This document shows positions 1 to 9,341 of a stretch of DNA of 64,000 nucleotides, piece after piece. Position numbers and translations under genes: made by a program. Origin of the DNA: Euleptes europaea. Its lineage: Eukaryota > Chordata > Lepidosauria > Squamata > Sphaerodactylidae. Location: NCBI RefSeq assembly GCF_029931775.1, contig NC_079312.1, forward strand, positions 8,005,821 to 8,069,820. Reading direction: 5' to 3'. The stretch's first letter is position 1. Every line of letters begins with the position of its first letter. Below the pieces are notes generated by a model. That model did not search any database. It was not told where the DNA came from and saw nothing but the letters and a program-made list of their open reading frames with translations.

Positions 1-580
1 GGTTAATTCTCTTTTTTTATCTGTTCCAGACTTTTAAGATCGGTGGCTTAATATCGCAGTCTTTGGGGTTTTTGCCTGGTTGGAGCAGACACTTGGGATT
101 CCATAAAACCTTATGGAAACCTTGTGAAAGACCAGCTCTTTCCAATATGATGTTTCTGTTCTTGGGGTGCTTAATCCAAGCTACAATCCACATCAAACAG
201 GCAGCATGGTAGTATAGTTTAAAATTCGGTAGCGCTAGTCCACCTGTTTTCTTATCATCTTGTAGAACTTTGAATTTGACGCTTGGCTTCTTCCCATTCC
301 AGACAAAATGGTTGATTTGTCCCTGCCAACAGTCTATCGTTGTGTCAGTTATACGTATTGGTAAAAATTGGAATAAGAGGTTTAACCTTGGAAGTACGTT
401 CATCTTTATTGTTCATATTCTTCCCAGCGAGGAAATAGTCATCTTTGTCCATTGGTTCAGGTCTTTTTCTATTTCTCCCCAAATTCTTGCATAGCTCATT
501 TTGAAAAGTGTCTTATTTTGTGAAGATATATTGATGCCTAGATACTTAAGGCACCAGAAAAGGATGTCCACTTTCACCAC
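1..580 (-). mobile_element. L1 LINE ORF2 fragment
   Basis: On the minus strand a reading frame around 17-403 encodes the part of L1 ORF2 downstream of the reverse transcriptase (MNVLPRLN..., FVWNGKKP, GGLALPNFKLYYHAA). The element runs off the left edge and stops at about 580, where it cuts into a tRNA-type SINE. The same L1 piece, with the same right junction into the SINE, recurs at 32517-32870 and 59946-60262, so the insertion predates the duplication of these units. Confidence 0.85.
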
Positions 581-655
581 TGTAAGGTGCTTTGAGACTT
601 ATGGTAGAGGAAAGCAGGGTATGAACACCAACTCTTCTTTCCTTCTCTCTCATCG
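581..655 (+). repeat. Right half of a CORE-type tRNA SINE
   Basis: The tail reading taaggtgctttgagac followed by the A-rich/CTT end matches the 3' half of the SINE seen whole at 22858-23110. Its left half was separated by the L1 insertion and lies outside the window or is lost. Confidence 0.75.
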
Positions 656-709
656 CCTTTTAGAAGGTGAACATAAAGGATTACGTAGGAATGCACGATT
701 CTTTTGTAG

Positions 710-823
710 TAACTATTCCATTTGTTTCCTCCAAAGCAATTCCCAAGCCTGGCCTCATCTCCTGGCTTCAGGAAAGGGAAGCACCATTTCCTCCAGACTC
801 TGAAGATGAGGAGCAGTCGGCAG
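710..823 (+). CDS. KRAB-B-like exon of KRAB-ZNF gene I (B1)
   Basis: This 114-bp exon lies between a polypyrimidine acceptor (ttcttttgtag) and a gcag|gtgggt donor. Entered in phase 1 it encodes about 38 residues containing PKPGLISWLQ and an acidic tail (DSEDEEQSA). This matches the KRAB B-box pattern K-P-x-L-I-S-x-L-x(4-6)-P. It ends in phase 1, which fits the first bases of the zinc-finger exon at 5261. The matching KRAB-A exon should lie left of the window. Near-identical exons occur at 23178, 33002 and 60394. The B box normally strengthens KRAB-A binding to the TRIM28 corepressor. The assignment to KRAB-B is by pattern and context. The acceptor at 709 is preferred to the tttag at about 663 because only it gives the B-box frame from a KRAB-A exon ending in phase 1. 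Confidence 0.75.
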
Positions 824-1234
824 GTGGGTGCTTAGATATGTGCTGGATGCCTTGGTTGGCTGGGGATAGAGGAGTTTCCATGGAAATTAGCTAGATGTTT
901 TGAATGGCCCTGATCCCTCACGCTGGGAGCTCATGAACCCAGGGATACTTCCTGCAGTTCCACTGACCTTTCCTTCCTCATAAAATTTTGCATGGGATGG
1001 GAAGGCGGAAACAGTCCCGTTCCTCTTAGTGTTAATCTAGATCTGTGGGTCTTGGATCTTGACCTTGATTCCATCATCCTGGAAGTGTTGATAGGTCTGA
1101 GAAAAGATGAGGAGTAGCTGCAGGGTGGGGAGATCTACTAATTGTCAAGGAAATAAGCCATTATAACCATAAAGAAGAATATATACACAATTATACACTT
1201 TTGCGTAGCAGTGTGTGTGAATAAGATCATGGGG

Positions 1235-2165
1235 TACAGGCGGGCTGTAAACTAAATATGAGCAGCCAGTGTGAGGCAGCAGCCAAAAGGTCTAATCTGA
1301 TCTTGGAGTGTATCAACAGAGGCGCAACATCCAAATCGCAAGAATGTCATAGTTCCACTGTACACTGCGTTGGTCAGGTCACACCTGGCGTACTATGTGC
1401 AGTTCTGGAGGCCTTAGTTTAAAAAAGAATGTGGATGGAATGGAGCGGATGCAGAGAGAGCGACGAGGATGACCAGGGGCCTGGAGACTTCATTGGTGGT
1501 ATACCCCTGTTGATACCTTCCAAGATCACATTAGCTTTTTTTGCTGCTGCATCACACTGGCTGTTCATATTTAGCGTACAGTCCATCCATACCCCACGAT
1601 CTTGTTCGCACACACTGCTACTCAGAAGTGTTTCCCCCAGCCAGTATGTGTACATTTTTGTTACGCAGATGGAGAACTCTGCATGTATCCTTGTTAAATT
1701 GCATCTTGCTCTGATCGGCCCGCTTCTCCAGTGTGTTCAGATTTGTAAATTGAATGAGTAATCTCTCCACCCCCTCATCCAGATCATATATAAAAAAAAT
1801 TGAAAAGTACCAGGCCCAGAACCAAGGCCCGAGGCACCCTACTGGATAGTTCATTCAGATGAAATGCCATTGACGACTACTTTTTGGCCTGCGTTGGTCA
1901 GGTCACACCTGGCGTACTGTGTGCAGTTCTGGGGGCCTTAGTTCAAAAAAGGATGTGGATGGAATGGAACAGATGCAGAGAGAGCAAGGAGGATGACTAG
2001 AGTCCCGGAGACCAATCCCAATGAGGAAAGGCTGAGGGTTTTGGGAATTTTCACTCTGGAGAAGAGGAGGTTAAGGGGAGACATGAAAGGCTGTCACTGA
2101 GGGCACGGAGCTGTTCTTCTTGGCAACAGAGGATAAGGCTTGCAATAATCGGTTGAAATTATTTA
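1235..2165 (+). mobile_element. CR1 LINE ORF2 3' part, mosaic
   Basis: The plus strand encodes the CR1 ORF2 C-terminal region (MSSQCDAAA, GIxxxSQxxxVPLYTxLVRxHLxYCVQFWG). It is interrupted by a reverse-oriented CR1 piece at 1495-1870. It resumes at about 1888 with a repeat of the VRSHLAYCVQFWG part and runs on to the RLRGDM region. The partial duplication around the inverted piece suggests a recombination event rather than simple insertion. Confidence 0.75.
1495..1870 (-). mobile_element. CR1 LINE fragment inside the CR1 copy
   Basis: The minus strand encodes YWLGETLLSSSVCEQD and [22 protein letters not shown], the CR1 ORF2 region. The jump from plus CR1 to minus CR1 occurs at the same place as in the second unit (23965-23990). 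Confidence 0.75.
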
Positions 2166-3140
2166 CCTATTCGATTCGATTTCTTGCCCGCCCTCCCCGG
2201 CCAAGGCTGGGCTCAGGGCGGGTCACATCATGTAAAATACACATCAACCATAAAAATTTAAAACAATAAAATAATAACATTTCAAGTAAAACTGGGCAAA
2301 TCTCAAGATGGTGCGCCAATTTCTACCGATTTGACTGAATAGACAGGCAGGTCACCCCCTCAAATGGATTCTAGCATAAAGTACCGAAAAGGGTGGGGGT
2401 AACAGGGGGCCCGGTGGAAAGGTATTGGCTGGATGCACGGTGTTACTGAAGTTAGGCCACGATCATTTTGTGACCGTCTCTGCCTCCTGTGGCATCCATT
2501 TTGTGGCAGCCATTTTGTTGCTGCGCCCACCATACTGTGTCAGGATTCCATATGTCCCACAGGCTCAAAAAAAATGTAATCAGCATATGGATAAGAGTCA
2601 CAAAACCCCAGGCAACCTTGCTCCAGGAATTCTGTATGAATATTAAATAAATGCCTCTGATTTAACACAGTTTGTACCCCACCTTTTTGCCTTCATCATA
2701 GCCACCAAAGCGGCTATCAAATTTATTGTTATATTTATTTATTTGTGATTTATTTATTAAATTAAACTGTATTAAATGAGATTCCATCTTAAAAACCATT
2801 AAAATGAGCAAAAACACATTATTAAAACAATTGAAACCAGAGCTAAAATAAGGAAGACTCATTGAGGGTATGTTAAACAAAACTAAAAAGTCTTCACCCC
2901 CTTCGTCAGAAGATGGTAATCGGAGGGGGCAGGCGTATCTCCTTAGGAAGGGGGTTTCAGAGTTCCGGTGCCACAATCAAGAAGACCCTTTCCTGGATTG
3001 CCACCGCCTCATCTCAGAAGGCAGGGCACTTGAAACGAAGTCTCTGAAGATGAACATAATAGTCAGGTAGGTTCTTAAGGCAGTAGGTCGCTATTCAGGT
3101 TTGTTGGTCCCAAACCATATAGTACTTTAAAGATCAGCAC
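2166..3140. repeat. Unclassified LINE-tail and interspersed repeat block
   Basis: It starts with a LINE 3'-tail-like stretch (cttgcccgccctccccggcc followed by an A/T-rich tail) and continues with AT-rich sequence around 2685-2860 and a low-copy repeat to 3140. The block recurs at 33930-34790 and 61300-62270 in the same order, so it belongs to the duplicated unit. I see no coding exon. Confidence 0.5.
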
Positions 3141-3144
3141 CAGC

Positions 3145-4560
3145 CTCTGTGTAAATCATAGAATCATAGATATGGAAGGGGCTCTACAGGCTATCTAGCC
3201 CAACAACCTGCTTAATCAGCCTAGAGCATCCCTGACAAGTGTGTGTCCAGCCTCTGCTTGAAGACGGCCAGAAAGGGGCAGCGCGCCACACCTTGCTAGA
3301 CAACCCATTCCACTGCTGACCCACTCTTATTGTAAAAAAACAAGGTTCCTAATATCCAGCTGCTTCCCCCTCATAATTTATACATGTTGTTGTGAGTCCT
3401 ATCCTCTGCTGCCAACAGGAACAGCTCACTGCCCTCTTCTAAGTGACAGCCTTTCATAGAATCATAGAGTTGGAAGGAACCACCAGGGTCATCTAGTCCA
3501 ACCCCCAGCACAATGCAGAAAATTAACAACTACCTCCCCCACATCCCCCCGCCATGCAGGATCCCATAATCAAAGCACTCCCGACAGATGGCCATCCAGC
3601 CTCTGCTTAAAGGCCTCCAAGGACTGGGGGACTCCACCACACTCTGAGGCAGTGCATTCCACCATTGAACAGCCCTCACTATCAGAAAGTTCTTCCTAAT
3701 GTTTAGGTGGAATCGCTTTTCTATTAGTTTAAATCCATTACTCCATGTCCTAGTCTCTGGAGTAACAGAGAACAAGCTAGTTCCCTCATCAACGTGACAT
3801 CCCTTCAAATATTTAAAGATGGCTATCATGTCTCCCCTCAACCTTCTGTTCTCCAAATACACAAAGAGAGCAATCATGCCCACGCTCAACTTCTCCAGAC
3901 TGAACATTCCCAAGTCCCTCAGCCTTTCCTCGTAGGGCTGGGTCTCCAGCCCCTGATCAATCCCATCACTCTGCTCTGCACCTGCTCCATTCTGACCACT
4001 TCCGTTTTGAAGTGAGGCCTCCAGAACTGCACACAGTACTCCAGGTGTAGCCTGACCAATACAGTGTACAGCGGAACTATGACATGTTGCAATTTGGATG
4101 TTATGCCTCTGTTGATACCCTTCAAGATCACATTAGCTTTTTTTACTGCTGCATCACACTGGCTGCTCATATTTAGCGTACCCCAAGATCTTGTTCGCAC
4201 ACACAGCTACACAGAAGTGTTTCCCCCAGCCAGTAAGCGTGCATTTTTGTTACCCAGATGGAGAACTCTGCATGTATCCTTGTTGAATTGCATGTTGCTC
4301 TGATCTGCCCCCTTCTCCAGTGTGTTCAGATTTGTAAATTTAATGAGTAATCTCTCCACACCCTCATCCAGATCATATATAAAATATATTGAAAAGTACC
4401 AGGCCCAGAATCAAGCCCTGAGGCACCCTACCGGATAATTCATTCAGATGAAATGCCATTGATGACTACTTTTGGGGTGCAGTTCTCCAACCAGTACCCT
4501 ATCCACCTAACTATCTTAGAGTCCTAGAATTCTGCCCTCATATACCTACGCGTGGTGTCT
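3145..4560 (-). mobile_element. CR1 LINE 3' ends and ORF2 C-terminus (two copies)
   Basis: About 3160-3450 is one CR1 3' end in reverse. About 3455-4560 is a second: it begins with the CR1 3'-terminal motif (atagaatcatagagttggaa) and then encodes, on the minus strand, [27 protein letters not shown]-like and [19 protein letters not shown], the CR1 ORF2 C-terminus. Frames are disrupted. Paralogous copies lie at 34790-36060 and 62270-64000. Confidence 0.8.
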
Positions 4561-4963
4561 CCTGTGGTGCTGAACTTCATTCTCTGATAAAATGTCCTCT
4601 TCTGCATTATCCTTAAGAGGTTCATAAAAAAAGAAATGAAATAAACGAAACCACTCATATGAAAGCTTTTATTCTAAATATATGTTGTACCTTTTATACT
4701 AAAATATTATTGAACCGTTGTATCAAAAGCTGTTGGGGAGTGTTAAGAATAGCCACAGGGAGGCAGTGAAGTCTTCAGAGGAAAATCACGGATGCAGAGA
4801 GCCAAATTTACCTGTGTCCCTTGGCCAGTTTAGAAACCAAATTAAAATAGAGAAAATAACTTGGTCTGCATTCACTTTGCAAAAAGGTTAACTCTGTTAT
4901 AACTCCAGATTATAGACTTACTTCCTCTTCTAATGAGAAAGCTTTGTTCCACCAGGTGGAATC
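4561..4963. other. Intron sequence, no feature recognised
   Basis: This is AT-rich sequence between the CR1 element and the SINE, well conserved at 36100-36498. A tttgttccaccag|gt at 4944-4957 looks like an older splice acceptor for the zinc-finger exon (see the SINE entry). Confidence 0.4.
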
Positions 4964-5260
4964 AGAGCCAGTGTGGTATAGTGGTTAAAAGAGATCGACT
5001 CTAAACTGGAGAACCGGATTTGTATCCCCACTCCTCTACATGAGCGACGAATAATCTGGTGAACCGAGTTGGTTTCCCCACTCCTACATATGAAGCCTGC
5101 TGGGTGACCTTGGGCTAGTCACCGTTCTCTCAGAACTCTTTCAGCCCCACCTACTTCACATGGTGTCTGTTGTGGGGAGGAGAGGGAAGGTGATTGTAAG
5201 TCGGTTTGATTCTCCTTCAAAGATAAAGCTGGCATATAAAATCCAATTCTTCTTCTTCAG
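4964..5260 (+). repeat. CORE-type tRNA SINE that ends at the zinc-finger exon's splice acceptor
   Basis: The SINE head (gagccagtgtggtatagtgg), a tRNA B-box-like segment, the CORE-like gggtgaccttgggctagtca and the terminal attcttcttcttcag are all present. The pyrimidine-rich SINE tail directly abuts the AG of the zinc-finger exon acceptor at 5259-5260. A second AG|GT sits just upstream at 4954-4957 in ccaccag|gtgg, so the insertion seems to have duplicated the original acceptor. Entering at the upstream site in phase 1 meets a stop within nine codons, so the coding path needs the SINE-supplied tract. The same arrangement occurs at 36499-36804. Confidence 0.75.
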
Positions 5261-6891
5261 GTAACAGGAAAGTTGGCGAGAATTACCGTGAGCGATGTGG
5301 GGTGTCTTTCGAAACAACCAGCCATGAAGTGGAGGAAGAGCCTTCTGGGAATCAAGAAGAGTCAAGGAGGCAGGAGGAAAACAAAGGGGAGAAGTCAGGG
5401 GGTCAGTCTTTAGATTTCCAGGCCAGTAGCTTGCTCAAAAAGGCAGTGCAAGAAAAGAATCAAAAGGCAAACAGGAGGAATGAACCTTCTGAAAGTGGAG
5501 AAATATTGAGATGTGAATCCAACCTTTCTTCCCAACAGAGGATCCATAGAGGGTGTGAAACTTATAAATGCTCTGAATGTGGTAAGGGGTTCAGTAGGCT
5601 CGTCAGCCTCACTTCTCAGAAGAGCATCCATATGAGGGAGGAACCATCTGAGAGTTCAGAGTGTGAGAACAGTTTTTGTCTGAGTGAAAGCCTTACTTCC
5701 CATCAAAGAACCCACACGGGCCAAAAACCATGCCAGTGCTCAGAGGGTAGGAAAAGGTTCAAGGGTAACACAATGTCTACTTTGCATCAGAGAATCCATT
5801 CAGACGAAAAACAATATAAATGCTTGGAATGTGGAAAGCGCTTCCGCAGGCGAGCACACCTCACTGTGCACCAGAGAGTCCACTCCAAAGAGAAACCATA
5901 TGTGTGCTTGAAGTGTGGAAAGAACTTCACTCGCAATTACGGACTCACTTGCCATCAGAGAATCCACACAAAGGAGAAGCCATATGTGTGCTTGAAGTGT
6001 GGGAAAACCTTCCGTTTGAGCTTATCCCTCACTTCACACCTGAGAATACACTCAGGGGAGAAACCGTACCAGTGCACAGTATGTGGGAAATGCTTTAGTC
6101 AGAGACCACACCTTACTTCTCACCGAAGAATCCATTCTGGAGAGAAACCCTATCAATGCCAGGAGTGTGGAAAAGGCTTCAGCCAGAGTTCACACCTGAA
6201 AGTACACTTAAGAATGCACACGGGAGAGAAGCCGTATAAATGCTTGGAATGTGGAAAGAGTTTCACTTCTAGCCATCATCTTAAATCACATGAAAAAATC
6301 CACACAGGGGTGAAGCCATATAAATGCCTGGATTGTGGGAAAAGCTTCAATCAGAGCTCAAGCCTTAAAATACACAAAAGACTCCACACAGGGGAGAAGC
6401 CGTATAAATGCTTGGAATGTGGGAAGAGTTACACAAACATTAAATCACATGAAAAAATCCACACAGGGGAGAAGCCGTATAAATGCATGGAATGTGGTAG
6501 ACGCTTCAGTTACAGCTCAGCCCTTACAATGCATCAAAGAGTCCACACAGGGGAGAAGCCGTATAAATGCATGGAATGTGGTAGAAGCTTCAGTTGCAGC
6601 TCAGCCCTTACTATGCATCAAAGAGTCCACACAAGGGAGAAGCCATATGAATGCATGGAATGTGGGAAAAGCTTCACTTCTAGCCAGTACCTTAAAATAC
6701 ACAAAAGAATCCACACAGGTCAGCAGCCATATAAATGCCTGGATTGTGGGAGAAGCTTCAATCGGAGCTCAAGCCTTAAGCAACATCAAAGAGTTCACAC
6801 GGGAGAGAAGCCATTTAAATGCATAGAATGTGGAAAACGTTTTGGCAGCCGTTCACAACTTACATCACACAAGAGAACTCACATGGGATAA
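5261..6891 (+). CDS. C2H2 zinc-finger exon of KRAB-ZNF gene I (Z1)
   Basis: This is the terminal coding exon of a KRAB zinc-finger repressor, expected in the nucleus and to bind a long DNA site. The open frame begins right at the acceptor in phase 1 ([20 protein letters not shown]) and ends at TAA 6889-6891. A linker rich in E, K and S (about 80 residues) precedes 16 finger slots. Twelve slots are canonical C-X2-C-X12-H-X3-H. Four are degenerate: slot 1 has lost its first His (LTSQKSIH), slot 2 its Cys pair, slot 3 its second Cys (CSEGRK), and slot 11 is three residues short ([15 protein letters not shown]). Linkers are mostly HTGEKPY, with HTKEKPY and HSGEKPY variants. Its paralogue at 36805 has 21 slots. 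The frame is otherwise open, so it may be functional, though several decayed slots suggest relaxed constraint at the N-terminal fingers. The exon is entered from B1 in a matching phase. No human or chicken orthologue can be named. Confidence 0.9.
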
Positions 6892-6941
6892 ATTGTTAAA
6901 TGCCTGCAGTGTGGAAAGAACTTCACCAGCGGTGCACAGCT
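6892..6941 (+). pseudogene. Vestigial extra zinc finger after the stop
   Basis: Directly after the TAA the same frame can still be read as V-K-C-L-Q-C-G-K-N-F-T-S-G-A-Q-L, the first half of another finger. An RTE LINE then cuts it off. The same relic follows Z2 at 38868-38921, so the stop arose before the duplication. Confidence 0.7.
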
Positions 6942-7790
6942 TGTGTGTGTGTGTGTGTTAAGTGCTGCCAGGTTGCTTCCAATATGGCAATCCTATAAAT
7001 CAATGTCCTCCAAAACATTCCACCCTTAACAGCCTTCTCAGGTCTTGTAAACTGAGGGCCCTGGCTTCCTTTATACAGTCAATCCATCTCTTGTTGGGTC
7101 TTTTCTTTTCCCGCTTCCTTCATCTTTTCCTAGCACGATTGTCTTTTCCAGTGACTTCTGTCTTCTCATAATGTGACCAAAGTACGATAGCCTCAGTTTA
7201 GTCATTTTAGCTTCTAGGGTCAGTTCAGGCTTGATTTGATCTATAACCCACTGATTTGTTTTTTGGCAGTCTTTATTGAGCCAATCCATCTCTTGTTGGG
7301 TCTTCCTCTTTTCCTGCTGCCCTCAACTTTTCCTAGCATTACTTTCTTTTCCAGTGACTCTTGTCGTCTCGTGGTGTGACCAAAATATGACAGCCTCAGT
7401 TTAGTCATTTTAGCTTCTAGGGTCAGTTCAGGCTTGATTTGATCTATAACCCGCTGATTTGTTTTTTTGGCAGTCCACGGAATCCGTAACACTCTCCTCC
7501 AACACCACATTTCAAAGGCATCTATTTTCTTCCTATCAGCTTTCTTCACTGTCCAGCTTTCACACCCATACATAATAATAGGAATACGATGGCATGAATT
7601 AATCTAGTCTTGGTGGCCAGTGACACATCCTTACACTTGAAAATATTTTCTAGCTCCTTCATGGCTGCCCTTCCCAGTCCCAGATTTGATCTATAACTCA
7701 CTAAGTTTGTTTTTGACAGTCTAGGGTATCCGTAACACTCTCCTCCAACACTCTGAATATGTATCTTCCTCCCTACATTGCATTGCTCAG
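6942..7790 (-). mobile_element. BovB-type RTE LINE, 3' end, partly duplicated
   Basis: The minus strand encodes MYGCESWTVKKADRKKIDAF, WCWRRVLRIPWTAKKTNQ and SYFGH..RRQESLEK..LGK, the C-terminal region of BovB/RTE ORF2. The 3' end carries a (TG)n tract at about 6942-6958. The segment around 7080-7260 repeats at 7270-7450 and part again near 7685-7760, so it is a partial tandem or nested copy. It is a truncated, dead copy. Confidence 0.85.
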
Positions 7791-8401
7791 ATTATGCAGC
7801 AAGATGACCAACTTCCTGCTGCCCAAGTGTAAACCTCAGCAGCTGGAGCTTCAGGGCAACTTCTGAGGGCCAGGACTAAGTGAGCAAGATGCTGATCTCC
7901 TATCCTGAGACTTCAGCAATCTTGCACTGCTGCTCTGTAGGCAGAAGAACTTCCCAAATGTTAATTCTCCATGTAATTCCTAAAACAAACAAGAGGCTGT
8001 ACAAAAAGGAATGACAAGATTGCCCATTGGAAACAATGGGAGAGGCTTGCAAGCTCATTGGAGATAATGGGAACCAGGAATACAAGTTGACTCTCATGGG
8101 CTCCATTAAAATACGTTACATCACAAAAAAGTTGCAAAGAAAATGCGCAATGGATTTTCCATTAAAGTCTGTGGGCCCAAATAGACTACTCTGGGACTGG
8201 AATGACAGGTGACAGAATGGAATAACAACCTCTGGGTATCAGAAGTGTTCTGGGACTGGAATGACAGCCCCCAAGTGGAATGACAGCACCTAGGAGTAGC
8301 AGAAGTGATCTGTGACTAGAATTACAGGTCAGGAGTAGAATAACAGCCCCTGGGAGTAGCAGAAGTGTTCTGGGACTCCCCCAGTCCAGATCAAAGTTAA
8401 T
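7791..8401. other. Intergenic sequence with a short minisatellite
   Basis: I recognise no gene. At about 8190-8375 a roughly 55-60 bp motif (gtgttctgggactggaatga, then a block with cagaagtg) repeats about three times imperfectly. Confidence 0.45.
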
Positions 8402-8563
8402 ACCAGGGACCAGAGATATAAACTGTATAGAACGCACAGGCAAAGCCAATTAATCATATTATTTTTTATTTAAAATACAAACATGCTTAAAACAATGACA
8501 AAAATAATATCATTAATTGACTTTGCCTATGTCTTCTATGAAGTTCGTATCTCTGGTACCTGG
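8402..8563. repeat. Foldback element with two arms of about 55 bp
   Basis: The left arm (8402-8457, begins accagggaccagagata) is the imperfect reverse complement of the right arm (8508-8563, ends tatctctggtacctgg). They are separated by about 50 AT-rich bases. The RNA or single strand would form a long hairpin. Only the right-arm part is kept in the paralogous sequence at about 50165-50225. Confidence 0.65.
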
Positions 8564-8975
8564 CATTACATTTTAGGGTATTTATTTATTTGATACACAT
8601 GGCCTGGCTCAACCTATTGATATTTATGCCATATCTGGCCTTATAAAAAATGAGTTTGACACCCCTGATATAGATGCAGGGACTGTGGAAAAAGATTCAG
8701 ATGGAGATGCCATTTTATATCCCATCAAAGAATGCATGAAGAGGAGAAATCATAGAAATGACCACACAAATTTTTTTTAATACACCAAGCTTTACAGATG
8801 CCAAAGAATTCACAGAGTCCCCCAACTGATTTAATGATTAATTAGGAAATAACTTTTTTCCAGTGAGCCTCCAAGCCTTAGTATACATCAGGGAACCTGC
8901 TAATGGAGAAGCGCTTCATAGACCTGTGGTAAACCTGACCATCCTTAGTTGTCTTGAGCCTGCAGAGGAGGAAGA
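8564..8975. other. Inter-unit spacer with an hAT-type remnant
   Basis: Around 8600-8675 the sequence ends in gagtttgacacccctgat, the terminus of the hAT-like nonautonomous element seen better at 39513-40037. The rest is spacer conserved at 40040-40350 and 50335-50660. The copia element interrupts it at 8976. Confidence 0.5.
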
Positions 8976-9313
8976 TGTTGGAATTTAAGACTGGTCATAG
9001 CAAGCAGGTAGATTGCTGTAATCTGAGTGACAGCCAGATGACAGCTGGTGTCACATGACTGCTCATGACTTAGCAGTAAAGCTGGACTGAACTGGTTCAA
9101 GCAGGATGATATCTGACCACTGGGTGGCTAACTTGATTGGCTGCTGGACAGGGCCAGAAATGTATATATGTTGTACAGAACTTGTATAGATGTGGGTTGT
9201 GGAGAATTAGTGACCAAGCGGAGCACTTTGACACTGTTAATAAAAGAGCACTTATTTATATGTGCTGAGTCTTCTGTGATTACTTGTCTCTTGAGCTGCA
9301 ACGCTTCCTAACA
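8976..9313 (+). repeat. 5' LTR of the copia element
   Basis: It starts TGTTGGAATTTAAG and ends in CTAACA, giving the usual TG...CA form. It contains an AATAAA-like signal in ttaataaaagagcac and matches 12910-13244 almost base for base. Confidence 0.9.
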
Positions 9314-9323
9314 TACGCCAACA

Positions 9324-9341
9324 GGGTTATGGGCCCAGCAC
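9324..9341 (+). promoter_or_regulatory. Copia primer-binding site matching the middle of initiator tRNA-Met
   Basis: The 18 bases gggttatgggcccagcac are the exact reverse complement of the anticodon arm of vertebrate initiator tRNA-Met (GUGCUGGGCCCAUAACCC). This is not the tRNA 3' end. It fits the half-tRNA priming known for Drosophila copia. The site lies about ten bases after the 5' LTR. Confidence 0.85.

Noticed and set aside
663-709. Earlier start of the KRAB-B exon at tttag|aaggtgaac
   Set aside because: From a KRAB-A exon ending in phase 1 this entry gives a frame without the B-box motif, while the acceptor at 709 gives PKPGLISWLQ in frame.
5410-5631. Short frames on the minus strand and in other registers of the zinc-finger exons
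   Set aside because: Shadows of the repeated finger units; the repeat period of 84 bases keeps them open.
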